From the NCBI GenBank assembly GCA_024234675.1, contig JACKNU010000001.1:868001-932000 (forward strand): a DNA stretch of 64,000 nucleotides. The letters are read 5' to 3'. The DNA comes from Pseudomonadales bacterium. Its GTDB lineage: Bacteria > Pseudomonadota > Gammaproteobacteria > Pseudomonadales > Halieaceae. The notes under the pieces were generated by a model. It made no database searches, was not told where the DNA came from, and was given only the letters and a program-made list of their open reading frames with translations. Numbering within the stretch: position 1 is the stretch's first letter; each line of letters starts with the position of its first letter. The position numbers and the translations under genes are program-made. Shown here piece after piece: positions 45,717 to 54,240 of the stretch.

Positions 45717-46289
45717 ATGACCGACGCCGCGCAGATCATCCTGGTGCACCAGTTGCTGTTCCAGGGCATGTTTGTTGCCAAGAATGCCCTGCTGCGGCGC
45801 AAACTGGGCCAGCCGATTCGCGGCGCCAACCCGGAGGCCAGGGCCGCCATCGCATTTTTTGCCGGCTTTATCGCCCTGTCATTGTGGCTGGCGATTTCCG
45901 GCCAGCCCTGGGGTTATCTCCCGGTAACCAGCGACGGCGCCGCCATGTGGCTCAGCCTGCCGCTGCTGGCGCTGAATCTGTGGGTCGGGCTGGCCTCCCT
46001 GCGGGACCTGGGTGACTCCTGGCGGGTCGGCGTGCTGGAGCAGCAACAGACCGCCCTGGTGCACAAGGGCATCTACCGCTACAGCCGCAACCCCTATTTC
46101 CTGTCCTACCTGCTGATGTTCGCCGGCTATACGGTACTGCTGCAGAACGCGCTGCTGCTGGCCCTGTCGCTGCCGGCCTTTGTCCTGATCCACAGGATGA
46201 TACGCCGGGAGGAGCGCCACCTGCTGGGCCTGCACGGCGAAGACTTCCGCCGCTACTGCCAGCGCACGCCCCGCTACCTGCTGCGATGA
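45717..46289 (+). CDS. Isoprenylcysteine carboxyl methyltransferase-family membrane protein
   Basis: A 190-residue integral membrane protein with about four helices and the ICMT/PEMT signature LVHKGIYRYSRNPYFLSYLLMFAGY near 112-136, which binds S-adenosylmethionine. A REERHLLGLHGEDFRRYCQRTPR end is also typical. Bacterial members methylate unknown membrane substrates. It lies 44 bases after the HMG-CoA reductase gene, and its stop overlaps the arfB start as ATGA. Confidence 0.85.
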   Translation: MTDAAQIILVHQLLFQGMFVAKNALLRRKLGQPIRGANPEARAAIAFFAGFIALSLWLAISGQPWGYLPVTSDGAAMWLSLPLLALNLWVGLASLRDLGDSWRVGVLEQQQTALVHKGIYRYSRNPYFLSYLLMFAGYTVLLQNALLLALSLPAFVLIHRMIRREERHLLGLHGEDFRRYCQRTPRYLLR

Positions 46290-46723
46290 GCACCGGGCAA
46301 GGCGGCCTGGCCATCGGCAACAGGGTAAGTATTCCAGAGGGAGAAATCGAGATACAGGCGATACGCGCCCAGGGAGCCGGCGGCCAGAACGTCAACAAGG
46401 TCTCTTCGGCGATTCACCTGCGCTTCGATATCAGCGCCTCATCGCTGCCGGACGAATACAAGCAGCGGCTGCTGGCACTGTCCGACCGGCGCATCTCCGG
46501 AGACGGCGTGGTGGTGATCAAGGCCCAGCGCTTCCGCAGCCAGGAGAAAAACCGCGACGATGCCCTGTCCCGCCTGCAGGCACTGGTAACGAGCGTGAGC
46601 CACACTCCCAGAAAGAGACTGGCCACCCGCCCCAGCAAGACCGCCCGCAAAAAACGCATGGACAGCAAGACCCGGCGCGGCCAGGTGAAGTCCCTGCGCG
46701 GCAGGGTGGATAGGGATCATTAA
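46286..46723 (+). CDS. arfB: Alternative ribosome-rescue factor ArfB
   Basis: A 145-residue peptidyl-tRNA hydrolase that frees ribosomes stalled on truncated mRNA. The GGQ motif is in RAQGAGGQNVNKVSSAIHLR (near 33), and the C-terminal tail is long and basic (TRPSKTARKKRMDSKTRRGQVKS), as needed to enter the empty mRNA channel. Length fits E. coli ArfB/YaeJ (140). Its start overlaps the preceding gene by four bases. Confidence 0.95.
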   Translation: MSTGQGGLAIGNRVSIPEGEIEIQAIRAQGAGGQNVNKVSSAIHLRFDISASSLPDEYKQRLLALSDRRISGDGVVVIKAQRFRSQEKNRDDALSRLQALVTSVSHTPRKRLATRPSKTARKKRMDSKTRRGQVKSLRGRVDRDH

Positions 46724-46854
46724 GGCCGCAAACTCTTGCCCGTCATCCAATTTGCCAGGCTTAAGTACGCGTCTATACTTCCTTCGCCAAACCTGTAACG
46801 CTGGAATTCGAAACGACCGCGACACTAGAATCAACCGTCAGGGGAGTTCATGTA

Positions 46855-47790
46855 ATGGGCCAGGGAGAAAAGATAGATGTACACCACCACATGGTGCCTG
46901 AATTCTATTCGGCAACACTGAAATCCCGTGGAGTTGATACAGCGGCAGGTGCCCCATTGCCACACTGGACGCCAGATGCCTCACTGGTCGTTATGGATGC
47001 CACGGGAGTATCCAGGGCTTATCTTTCGATCTCTTGCCCGGGTGTATTTTTTGGCGATCCAGTGGAGGCGAGTGAACTCGCTCGACACTGCAACGAATAT
47101 GCTAGCGAGCTAAAAGCAGGAAGTGCACGGTTTGGGTATTTTGCTGCCATTTCCCAAACAATAGAAAAGGACGCCGTTGCAGAAACGATTCATGCGCTCG
47201 ACAAGCTCGGTGCAGACGGCGTAACACTGCTGTCTTCTGTCGATGGGTGCTATCTTGGGCATCCAGATTATTGGCCGCTTATGAACGAATTGAATCAAAG
47301 AAAAGCAGTCGTGTTCGTTCATCCAAATCTCCCTGGTTATGCGAATAATATACGACTCCAGATGCCCGCTTACCTGATGGAGTTTGTATTTGATACTACG
47401 CGAGCCGTGTCTAATCTTATTGCTTCCGGAACAATGGAGCGCTTTCCCGACATACGATTCATACTGGCGCACGCCGGCGGCACAGTTCCCTACCTTGCAT
47501 GGCGTCTACAACTCGGTGATTTTGTTTTGGACAAGGACGGAAAATTCCCAAAGGGCACCATGCACTACGTCAAGCAGTTTTATTATGACACGGCACTGAG
47601 TCCATCCCCTTATATGTGGGGAGCGGTCAAAGAGTTGGTGGGGGCTGGTCGCCTGCTCTTCGGATCGGATTTTCCCTTCGCACCGGATCTTCTGGTACAC
47701 GCCGAAGTGAACGATCTTGCCAATCTCGATATGACGAAGGCTGAACAGCAAGCTCTATATTCCGGTAACGCTACTCTGCTTTTAAGCTAA
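46855..47790 (+). CDS. Amidohydrolase-2 (ACMSD-like) family protein, atypical base composition
   Basis: A 311-residue TIM-barrel metal-dependent hydrolase or decarboxylase. Metal ligands are visible: HHH in DVHHHMVP (near 10), His in VFVHPNLP (near 160), HAGG near 200 and Asp in FGSDFPFAP (near 275). Relatives include ACMSD and gamma-resorcylate decarboxylase. Codon use is plainly AT-richer than in all neighbours (many codons ending in A or T), which suggests recent transfer. No mobile element is seen at its borders. A GGGGAG box precedes the ATG. Confidence 0.85.
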   Translation: MGQGEKIDVHHHMVPEFYSATLKSRGVDTAAGAPLPHWTPDASLVVMDATGVSRAYLSISCPGVFFGDPVEASELARHCNEYASELKAGSARFGYFAAISQTIEKDAVAETIHALDKLGADGVTLLSSVDGCYLGHPDYWPLMNELNQRKAVVFVHPNLPGYANNIRLQMPAYLMEFVFDTTRAVSNLIASGTMERFPDIRFILAHAGGTVPYLAWRLQLGDFVLDKDGKFPKGTMHYVKQFYYDTALSPSPYMWGAVKELVGAGRLLFGSDFPFAPDLLVHAEVNDLANLDMTKAEQQALYSGNATLLLS

Positions 47791-47819
47791 GTGTACGCAA
47801 AGGCAGCCGCGCCAAAGGC

Positions 47820-47868
47820 GTTCCCAATTGTGCTGATTGCCTCCCGCTTCGTGGGAACTCCCTTTTTT
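47820..47868 (+). terminator. Possible terminator after the amidohydrolase gene
   Basis: GTTCCCA pairs with TGGGAAC around a long loop of about 25 bases and is followed by TCCCTTTTTT. The long loop makes it a weak candidate. Confidence 0.35.
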
Positions 47869-47921
47869 CCATTCTCGGCAGGGATGAAGCAATGTCTGCA
47901 AGCAGACCCATAGCGGCTGCA

Positions 47922-48257
47922 TCAGTCCTGCGAAGCGCGCAGGTAGCCGCGCTTCACCACCAACGCCCCGATGACGACGCCCAGGGTATTGGCCACCATG
48001 TCATACCCTGACATGACCCTGCCTGGAAATTGCGACTGGGCCAACTCCAGCACCCCGCCGTAGGCGATGATACCGAGACAAAGCAGCCAGTAATGACGCT
48101 TTGAGCTGAGCATCCTATAGCCGAACACAGCAAAAATATAATACACCAGCAGGTGCATGAGCTTGTCGAAATGCTGGCTGCCGGAGTCCCCCAGGGGGCG
48201 TAGCGACAGGATGGCGACGAGGCCGGCGTAGCAGAAAAAGACGATGGTGTGGAACAT
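47922..48257 (-). CDS. VanZ-like small membrane protein
   Basis: A 111-residue protein with about four hydrophobic segments. The pattern SLRPLG ... FDKLMHLLVYYIFAVFG near the N-terminus, GGVLELAQSQFPGR in the middle and SGYDMVANTLGVVIGALV matches VanZ-like proteins. Distant members affect glycopeptide resistance, but most have no known role. It stands alone between the foreign-looking amidohydrolase gene and the catabolic region. Confidence 0.8.
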   Translation of the reverse strand: MFHTIVFFCYAGLVAILSLRPLGDSGSQHFDKLMHLLVYYIFAVFGYRMLSSKRHYWLLCLGIIAYGGVLELAQSQFPGRVMSGYDMVANTLGVVIGALVVKRGYLRASQD

Positions 48258-48454
48258 AGGTAATCCTGTTGCCAGCGGCGCCAGGGTAGCACGGCGCGTG
48301 AACGATTAACTGGGGCGGACCAATTCAGACCGCGACTGTGACGCTGTTCACAGTTAGAAACTTTCCCCCGAGCATCGACTGTGCTGTCTGATAGGGTAAT
48401 TGCGTGCGCCACAGGGGGCGCGCAGGCGGGGGCACAACATGACTGTGCACGGGC

Positions 48455-49168
48455 TTATCCCCTTGAGCCGACCCCGCCTTCCTTTCCCAGCCGTTGCAGG
48501 CGCACGTCCCAGTGTTCTGTGGGGGATTGCCGCCACTGGTATCTGACCAACATGTCGTCCTCCGCCAGCCAGAAGCGGGCCTCGGGGCCATACTGGTCGC
48601 CCTGGTATTCACAGAGGCGACAGCCCGGGGTCGGTTCCGCCCAATGCTCGCCCATGCCCGGCACCTCGACACCTGTCTCCAGCAACCTGGCACGACGGGT
48701 GCTGAGCCGCGGTTGCAACAGGCTCCCAGTCGCCGTGGGCTGGTCGATATTCGGCACCACCACCGTGCCCTGCCCGCCCGCCTCCAGTAGCCTGGCGATC
48801 ACCGGGCCGGCGAACACTCGCATCAGCGGTGACAGCAACGGCGCGCCGTTCGCGGCAGGAAAGCTGACTTCGTGCTCCTGCGGGTCGAGGCCGCCGGCAT
48901 GGCGACTTACCTTTATCGCCCCGTCACCCAGGCGATAAGCAGCCCTTACCGGCTCCCCCTCTTCCGGGGCCCAGCTAAGCTCGAAGCGGCTGACCCGACC
49001 CGCGCTCATCCAGGCATCCACTTCCATATGATTGCCCCGGGCGCGGCGACTGCTGTTGACCAGCCAGTCCCCCGAGGGCTGGCGGTGGCGCTGCCAGCGC
49101 TCTTCTATGCCCGTGGGTTCGCCGTTGAGCAGGTAGTGGTATATGCCTCTGTCTGAGTCACTGGTCAT
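48455..49168 (-). CDS. Protein of unknown function
   Basis: A 237-residue soluble protein that I do not recognise. It has no signal peptide or membrane span, and the pattern of alternating residues suggests mostly beta strands (for example EVDAWMSAGRVSRFELSW and RFWLAEDDMLVRYQWRQ). The ATG at 49168 overlaps the end of the VOC gene and has AGGAT upstream. It is the third gene of a coupled unit nitrilase-VOC-unknown, so it probably serves the same pathway. Confidence 0.65.
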   Translation of the reverse strand: MTSDSDRGIYHYLLNGEPTGIEERWQRHRQPSGDWLVNSSRRARGNHMEVDAWMSAGRVSRFELSWAPEEGEPVRAAYRLGDGAIKVSRHAGGLDPQEHEVSFPAANGAPLLSPLMRVFAGPVIARLLEAGGQGTVVVPNIDQPTATGSLLQPRLSTRRARLLETGVEVPGMGEHWAEPTPGCRLCEYQGDQYGPEARFWLAEDDMLVRYQWRQSPTEHWDVRLQRLGKEGGVGSRG

Positions 49169-49634
49169 GCACTTCATCCTGTTGCGGATACTCGATCAAT
49201 TCTAGCACCAGCCCGCCGGTTGTGGCGGGATCGAGGTAAACCATTTTTTTGTCGCCAATGGCGACGATGCCGTCCGGGGTGACGTGACCGGGATACATAC
49301 CCGCTGCCTCCAGGCGCGCCACAGCCGCCTCGATGTCGTCGACTTTCCAGGCGACATGATTGATCCCTGCGCCGCCGCTGGGCATAGCCAGCAGCAGCTC
49401 GCGAAAATAGTCCGAGCAGGGCTCGATCAGCTCGAATTCGAGATCGCCTACCGTGAAAAACGCGAACCGTGTTGGCGCCGCCTCGCCGGGGGTCGGTTGG
49501 TAACGGACAGTGCTTGCGTCCAGGCCGTACACCCGCACCGCGTTGGCTACCGCCTCGTCGAGGCAGGGCACGATGAAACCCACGTGGGCCACGCCCAGGA
49601 TATGTCGTGCCAGCAAAGACCGGGGGTCAGCCAC
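49158..49634 (-). CDS. VOC (glyoxalase/epimerase-like) metalloprotein
   Basis: A 158-residue vicinal-oxygen-chelate protein with two beta-alpha-beta-beta-beta modules. The metal ligand positions are filled: His in VAHVGFIV (near 17), Glu in FELIEP (near 71), His in INHVAW (near 91) and Glu in VLELIEY (near 146). It is closest in pattern to methylmalonyl-CoA epimerase. Its GTG start overlaps the nitrilase stop by eight bases, so the two are coupled. It may isomerise or epimerise a CoA ester or related product. Confidence 0.8.
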   Translation of the reverse strand: MADPRSLLARHILGVAHVGFIVPCLDEAVANAVRVYGLDASTVRYQPTPGEAAPTRFAFFTVGDLEFELIEPCSDYFRELLLAMPSGGAGINHVAWKVDDIEAAVARLEAAGMYPGHVTPDGIVAIGDKKMVYLDPATTGGLVLELIEYPQQDEVHDQ

Positions 49635-51357
49635 AGGCCGTATCCACCGCCACCGCGTCCCAGTTCTCCAGCAGGTCGCCGCTGAGGCGCCAGGGGCGGT
49701 CCAGCAGCAGGTCGGTGCGCTCGGACATCAGTTTGTTGCGAGCCGCCGCCGGATGTATGGGCGCCGTGGTGACCGCTGCACCCGGCACCTGCTCGGTCAC
49801 CAGGGGTGCATTGATATAGCCGTCGAAACTGCGCTGGCGCCACTCGGTCATCAGGGTGAACTCCTGCTGCAGGTCGGCGATCAGGCCCGCCCTGCCCTGC
49901 AGGGGACGCGCACTGGCCACCAGGCAGAGACGGTTTTCCGCGGACCGGCTGCGCAGCCCGTAGCGTTCCTCCCATGCCTCCTGCAGAGCGAGAGGCGCAG
50001 CGATTGCGTGAGCGCCCTCCAGGGCAGCCACCTTGGCCAGTTCGGGATGGGTCAGGTCGTCCCCGGCGAACAGTGCCAGCCGCCCCCAGGGCAACTCCAG
50101 CGTTTTCAAGTCGTCCCCCGGCAGCGACCAGGCGTGGCGCTCGCAGTGATGCAATTGCCGCTGCAGGCCCCGCACACCCTCGCAATCGACCAGCACCGTG
50201 GCCAGGCTGAAGCCCCCGGGCGCCGGCACCACCAGGGAAGTACACAGGGCGAGTTGCTCGCGGCCGGCACAGGCGGCCTGCAGGGCGCTGATTGCGCGCG
50301 CGCCCAGGCCCGCCGCGGCCTTCAGGTCCGCGCCGGGCCCGGGGCCATAACAAAACAACTCCGGCAGCACCGCCAGCACGGTATCGGCGGGCAGCCCGGC
50401 TACCAGGGCCGCCAGTTCCGCAAGCGCCGCTTCATCCTGCGCGACCGGGCACAAACAGGCTACGGTAACGGCGGTCGCGGCGGGACCACAAGTCTCCCCC
50501 TGCGGCGCCCGCACTATCGGGCCGTAGAGCTCGGGCCGGCGCACCGCGAATATCCGGGTCCCGTCCGGACGCCGTTTGTCATCGGCCTGCGCCAGCTCGA
50601 TATCGGCGCACAGCACCGCCTCCCCCACGGCCGGCGCCCGCGCCAGTACCTCGCCATCGGGTGCCACCACCTGGCTCTCTCCCGCCCCCTGCAGGAAACG
50701 CAGCGGGATATGGGTCTGGGCGCTCACCGCCTCCAGCAAGTGCTCGGGTATCAGCGGCCCCACCTTGTTGGCGGCCACCAGGAACACCTTGTTCTCCGGC
50801 GCCCTGGCGGGTACGTGGAGACTGGCCTCGTCCAGGGCGAAGGAGTTGAGGGAATCACAGAACAGTTGCGCGCCGCGCAGGGCCAGGCCCCGCGGCGTTT
50901 CGAAGGTGACGCCGTCGCGACAGGGAAACATCGCGATACGACCGAAGGGGGTCGCCACGACATCGCTGCAGCCGGCGGCCCGGATAAACCAGGTATTCTC
51001 ATGGCCCATCAGGGTCTGCTTGTCGGCGATGCTGACCAGCTCGCCGGCCGGATCAAACAGCAGCGAACTGATAGTCAGAGCCCCGGCCCGCCTGCGCAGG
51101 CTGACATTGATGCAAATATAGCAGCGATGGCGCGCCGCGCGCCCGGCAATCGCCTTCAGAAACGGCCCCCGCAAATCCAGGGATACCTCCCAGGCGTGGC
51201 CGGCATCATCGTACCAGGAGATATGGTTGCAGAATTCCGGCAGCACCATCAGTTGCGGCCCCTGCCCCGCCGCCCGGTCTATCATCCGCAGGCAGGTGGA
51301 GAGGTTATCCTGCACATCCGTACCGGAGGCAAACTGCAGGGCCGCCACTGTCGCCAT
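49627..51357 (-). CDS. Two-domain carbon-nitrogen hydrolase (nitrilase superfamily)
   Basis: A 576-residue fusion of two nitrilase folds. The first domain (about 1-280) has the full Glu-Lys-Cys triad: Glu41 in LPEF, Lys113 in ADKQTLMGHE and Cys146 in FPCRDG. The second (about 295-560) keeps a Glu in VLPELF but has Gln in place of Lys and no Cys (LFAGDDL), so it is probably inactive or structural. The ATG at 51357 has an AAGGAG box. A relative of the same build lies at the right edge of the window. It likely hydrolyses an amide, carbamoyl or nitrile group; the substrate is unknown. Confidence 0.85.
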   Translation of the reverse strand: MATVAALQFASGTDVQDNLSTCLRMIDRAAGQGPQLMVLPEFCNHISWYDDAGHAWEVSLDLRGPFLKAIAGRAARHRCYICINVSLRRRAGALTISSLLFDPAGELVSIADKQTLMGHENTWFIRAAGCSDVVATPFGRIAMFPCRDGVTFETPRGLALRGAQLFCDSLNSFALDEASLHVPARAPENKVFLVAANKVGPLIPEHLLEAVSAQTHIPLRFLQGAGESQVVAPDGEVLARAPAVGEAVLCADIELAQADDKRRPDGTRIFAVRRPELYGPIVRAPQGETCGPAATAVTVACLCPVAQDEAALAELAALVAGLPADTVLAVLPELFCYGPGPGADLKAAAGLGARAISALQAACAGREQLALCTSLVVPAPGGFSLATVLVDCEGVRGLQRQLHHCERHAWSLPGDDLKTLELPWGRLALFAGDDLTHPELAKVAALEGAHAIAAPLALQEAWEERYGLRSRSAENRLCLVASARPLQGRAGLIADLQQEFTLMTEWRQRSFDGYINAPLVTEQVPGAAVTTAPIHPAAARNKLMSERTDLLLDRPWRLSGDLLENWDAVAVDTACG

Positions 51358-51387
51358 CGCGCCATTCTCCTTGCTACCAAATCCCAT

Positions 51388-51409
51388 AATGTTATAGTTT
51401 TATATCATT
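51388..51409. promoter_or_regulatory. Imperfect inverted repeat upstream of the nitrilase gene
   Basis: AATGTTATA-GTTT-TATATCATT is a nearly perfect dyad (one mismatch pair) in an AT-rich stretch, 31-52 bases before the nitrilase start. It lies in the gap shared with the divergent TonB receptor gene. It is a candidate operator for a regulator not in this window. Confidence 0.45.
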
Positions 51410-51600
51410 ATCGGCAATTGCTACGCAGCGCCAATAGCCGGCCGCAGACGGGCCGATACCGGCGGCGACAGAGGCGAACGACCAGCGGCCCGGCATTATT
51501 GACTTTAATCAAATGAAAATGGCGTTCTTCAACAATAATAACGGTCAGTCCTGTCTGCACCCGGACAGTGATCCAGAGCTATTCAATTCGAGGGAAGTGT

Positions 51601-54234
51601 ATGCGTGCCAATTCGTTCAGCCAGCGCCGTATGGCAACCGCCGTTGCCGTGGCTGTGTTTTCCCTGCTGGAGTCGGGCCAGCTGGCCGCGCAGGAGACGC
51701 TGGTGCTGGAAGAGACCATCGTCACGGCCCGTAAAAGGACGGAATCACTGCAGGACATTCCGCTCTCCATCAGCACCATCGGTTTCGAGGAGATCGAACG
51801 CCTGGGCGTCACCCGCACTATCGACGTCGCCAAACTGACCCCGGGCCTGACGTACAACCGGGGCATAGGCGGCGGCGATATCAGGCCTGACATTCGCGGC
51901 ATCACCCAATTGTCCGGGCGCAGCAACGTCGCCATCCTCGTCGACGGGGTCGACATGACCACCGACGCCCTGACGGGCACCGGGGCCGGACAGCTGGTCG
52001 GCATGGGCCTGTATGACCTGGAGCGGGTGGAAGTGGTGAAGGGACCGCAGAGCGCCCTGTTCGGCCGCAACGCCTTTGGCGGCGCGATAAGCTACATCAC
52101 CAAGCGCCCCACGGAGGAGTTCGAGGGGCGAGTGGACCTGGATGCAGCGGAGTACGATACCTATCGCGGCAAGCTGGGGGTGTCCGGCCCGATCACCGAT
52201 CAGTTCCTGTACCGGTTCAATTACGCTCACGACGAAACCGAGGGCTATTACCGGCACCCGGAGACCGGCGCGAAACTGGGTAAGTACGACACCAATGCCG
52301 TGTCACTGGCGCTGCAGTGGGTCCCCAACGACACCCTCAGCAACCTCACGCGGCTGGACTACAGTGACCAGGACCAGAGCCAGAACGCAATCGCCAACGC
52401 GGCCTACAACAAGTGCGAGGAGATTCGCGGCAAACCCAACCCCACCCCCTTTGCCGATGGCACCTCTACTATTGTCGATGGCGGCTGCGAGTTCGACGCC
52501 TTTGTGGGGCCCGATTTCAGCAACCTGCCCGCGGTGACGTTTGGCGAGAACGTGCCGATCTACCTCGGCGATTTACCCAGCGAGCTCAAGCAGCGCGATA
52601 TTCACCTGTCACCGGAAGGCGTCCGCGGCCTGGGTAACGACGTGACCTTGCTCAGCAACCTGCTGGAATGGGAGCCTGCCACGGACTACCTGCTGGTGTC
52701 CAATACCGCCTTCATTCACCACACCGGCTACGACAATTACGATCTCGACCAGCAGGGTACGGCCACATCGGTGCAGTCCCTGTCGCTGGCCGGGTTTTCC
52801 TTTCCCTGGGTGAGTGAGACCAACCCCCTGAACTTCCAGTACGACAATGAGTTCGACCGGGATGTGTTCTTCCAGGACTTCCAGTTCGTATTCGACACCG
52901 GCAACGACATGGAGTGGCTGGTCGGCGCCGAGTACTACGAGGAAAAGTTCGACCAGAAGAACTGGCAACGGGCGAACCAGGCGGTAACCCGCGGCGACCG
53001 CAGCCCCACCGCTACCGGCAACCTGCTGACCGGCACCTGGGTGGATGTAACCGGGTCCACACCGGCGCCGGAATTCGAGTTCTCCGATGCCACGGTAACG
53101 GGCACCCTGCCCCTGCGCCAGAAACGCACCACCAAGGTGGGCAGTTTCTACGGCAGCTTTGACTGGCAGTTTACCGAGCAGTGGGACCTGAACCTGTCGG
53201 CCCGTTACCAGAAGGAAAAAGTGAATATCGATTTCACCGCGCAGGACACCACCTACCTGGTGCCGGCCTATCCGGATGAGAAGGCCGGGGTGTTCTACCC
53301 CAGTATCCCGCTCGCTCCCGGGCAGACCTGCGCCGGGGTACCGTCGCCGTCGGGCAACCTGTGCTCCGTGGGCGAAGCCCCGCTGTACCACGGGCCCGAC
53401 AAGATCAAGGGCAACGAATCCTACTCCGCGTTCAACCCCCGCGGCGCGCTCACCTACCAGTGGAGTGACGACGTCATGGTGTACGGCTCGGTTGCCAAGG
53501 GCACCAAACCGGGAGGTTTCAACTTCAACGCCAACCTGCTCGACCTGAACCAGTCCTACGACCCGGAAGAGCTGATCGCCTACGAACTGGGCTTCAAGTC
53601 CACCCTGCAGGACGGCCGGACGCAACTGAATGCCACCGCCTTCTTCAACGACAATACCGACAAGCAGGCCAACGATATCCAGTACAGCGATTCCGGCGGC
53701 GCCCCGGAGATCTTCGTCAACAATATCGGCAAGGTGGAGACCTACGGCGTGGAGTTCCTGTTCTCCACCTCGCTGACCGAGGGCCTGTTCCTGGACCTCA
53801 ACTACGTATATACCCACACCGAAATCAAGCAGTATGACCAGGCCCGCAGCCCCGACGGCGACCAGCAACTGGACCTGGAAGGTGAGAAGCTGCCCTGGTC
53901 ACCGGATAACAGCGCCCTGGCCACCCTGCGCTACGAGCGCAACCTGAACGCGGACATGACCCTGATCAGCCGCTGGGATACCCGCTATATGTCCGAGCGC
54001 AACCTGGATCTCGAGGGCGAGGTGCAGTTCGAGGCGATCACCGTCAGCAACTTCCAGGTGGGCATCACCACCGAGAGCCTGGAGCTGATCGCCTACGTGG
54101 ACAACGTGTTCGACGACCGCACACCGGAAAACGGTGTGACCTTCGTCAACTTCTTCCAGGCCTTCCAGGACCTGGTGGCCGCCTACCCCGCCGACAAGCG
54201 GACCTTCGGGATACGCACCAGCTACCGTTTCTGA
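51601..54234 (+). CDS. TonB-dependent outer-membrane receptor
   Basis: An 877-residue receptor. The signal peptide ends near residue 30 (LAAQE), a TonB-box-like LVLEETIVTA follows, then the plug (about 45-165, with DIPLSISTIG and GPQSALFGRNAFGGAISYITKRP), and then a 22-stranded barrel ending in a terminal Phe (IRTSYRF). Sequence flavour is that of the large family that imports aromatic, siderophore or carbohydrate ligands; the ligand is not predictable from sequence alone. A GAGGG box precedes the ATG at 51601. It is the only plus-strand gene among the surrounding catabolic genes, so it is the likely uptake port for their substrate. Confidence 0.93.
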   Translation: MRANSFSQRRMATAVAVAVFSLLESGQLAAQETLVLEETIVTARKRTESLQDIPLSISTIGFEEIERLGVTRTIDVAKLTPGLTYNRGIGGGDIRPDIRGITQLSGRSNVAILVDGVDMTTDALTGTGAGQLVGMGLYDLERVEVVKGPQSALFGRNAFGGAISYITKRPTEEFEGRVDLDAAEYDTYRGKLGVSGPITDQFLYRFNYAHDETEGYYRHPETGAKLGKYDTNAVSLALQWVPNDTLSNLTRLDYSDQDQSQNAIANAAYNKCEEIRGKPNPTPFADGTSTIVDGGCEFDAFVGPDFSNLPAVTFGENVPIYLGDLPSELKQRDIHLSPEGVRGLGNDVTLLSNLLEWEPATDYLLVSNTAFIHHTGYDNYDLDQQGTATSVQSLSLAGFSFPWVSETNPLNFQYDNEFDRDVFFQDFQFVFDTGNDMEWLVGAEYYEEKFDQKNWQRANQAVTRGDRSPTATGNLLTGTWVDVTGSTPAPEFEFSDATVTGTLPLRQKRTTKVGSFYGSFDWQFTEQWDLNLSARYQKEKVNIDFTAQDTTYLVPAYPDEKAGVFYPSIPLAPGQTCAGVPSPSGNLCSVGEAPLYHGPDKIKGNESYSAFNPRGALTYQWSDDVMVYGSVAKGTKPGGFNFNANLLDLNQSYDPEELIAYELGFKSTLQDGRTQLNATAFFNDNTDKQANDIQYSDSGGAPEIFVNNIGKVETYGVEFLFSTSLTEGLFLDLNYVYTHTEIKQYDQARSPDGDQQLDLEGEKLPWSPDNSALATLRYERNLNADMTLISRWDTRYMSERNLDLEGEVQFEAITVSNFQVGITTESLELIAYVDNVFDDRTPENGVTFVNFFQAFQDLVAAYPADKRTFGIRTSYRF

Positions 54235-54240
54235 CGGCGG

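Noticed and set aside
49510..51516. 668-codon plus-strand frame opposite the nitrilase
   Set aside because: The minus-strand nitrilase has a complete catalytic triad and a good start. The plus frame is Gln/Gly/His-rich shadow sequence.
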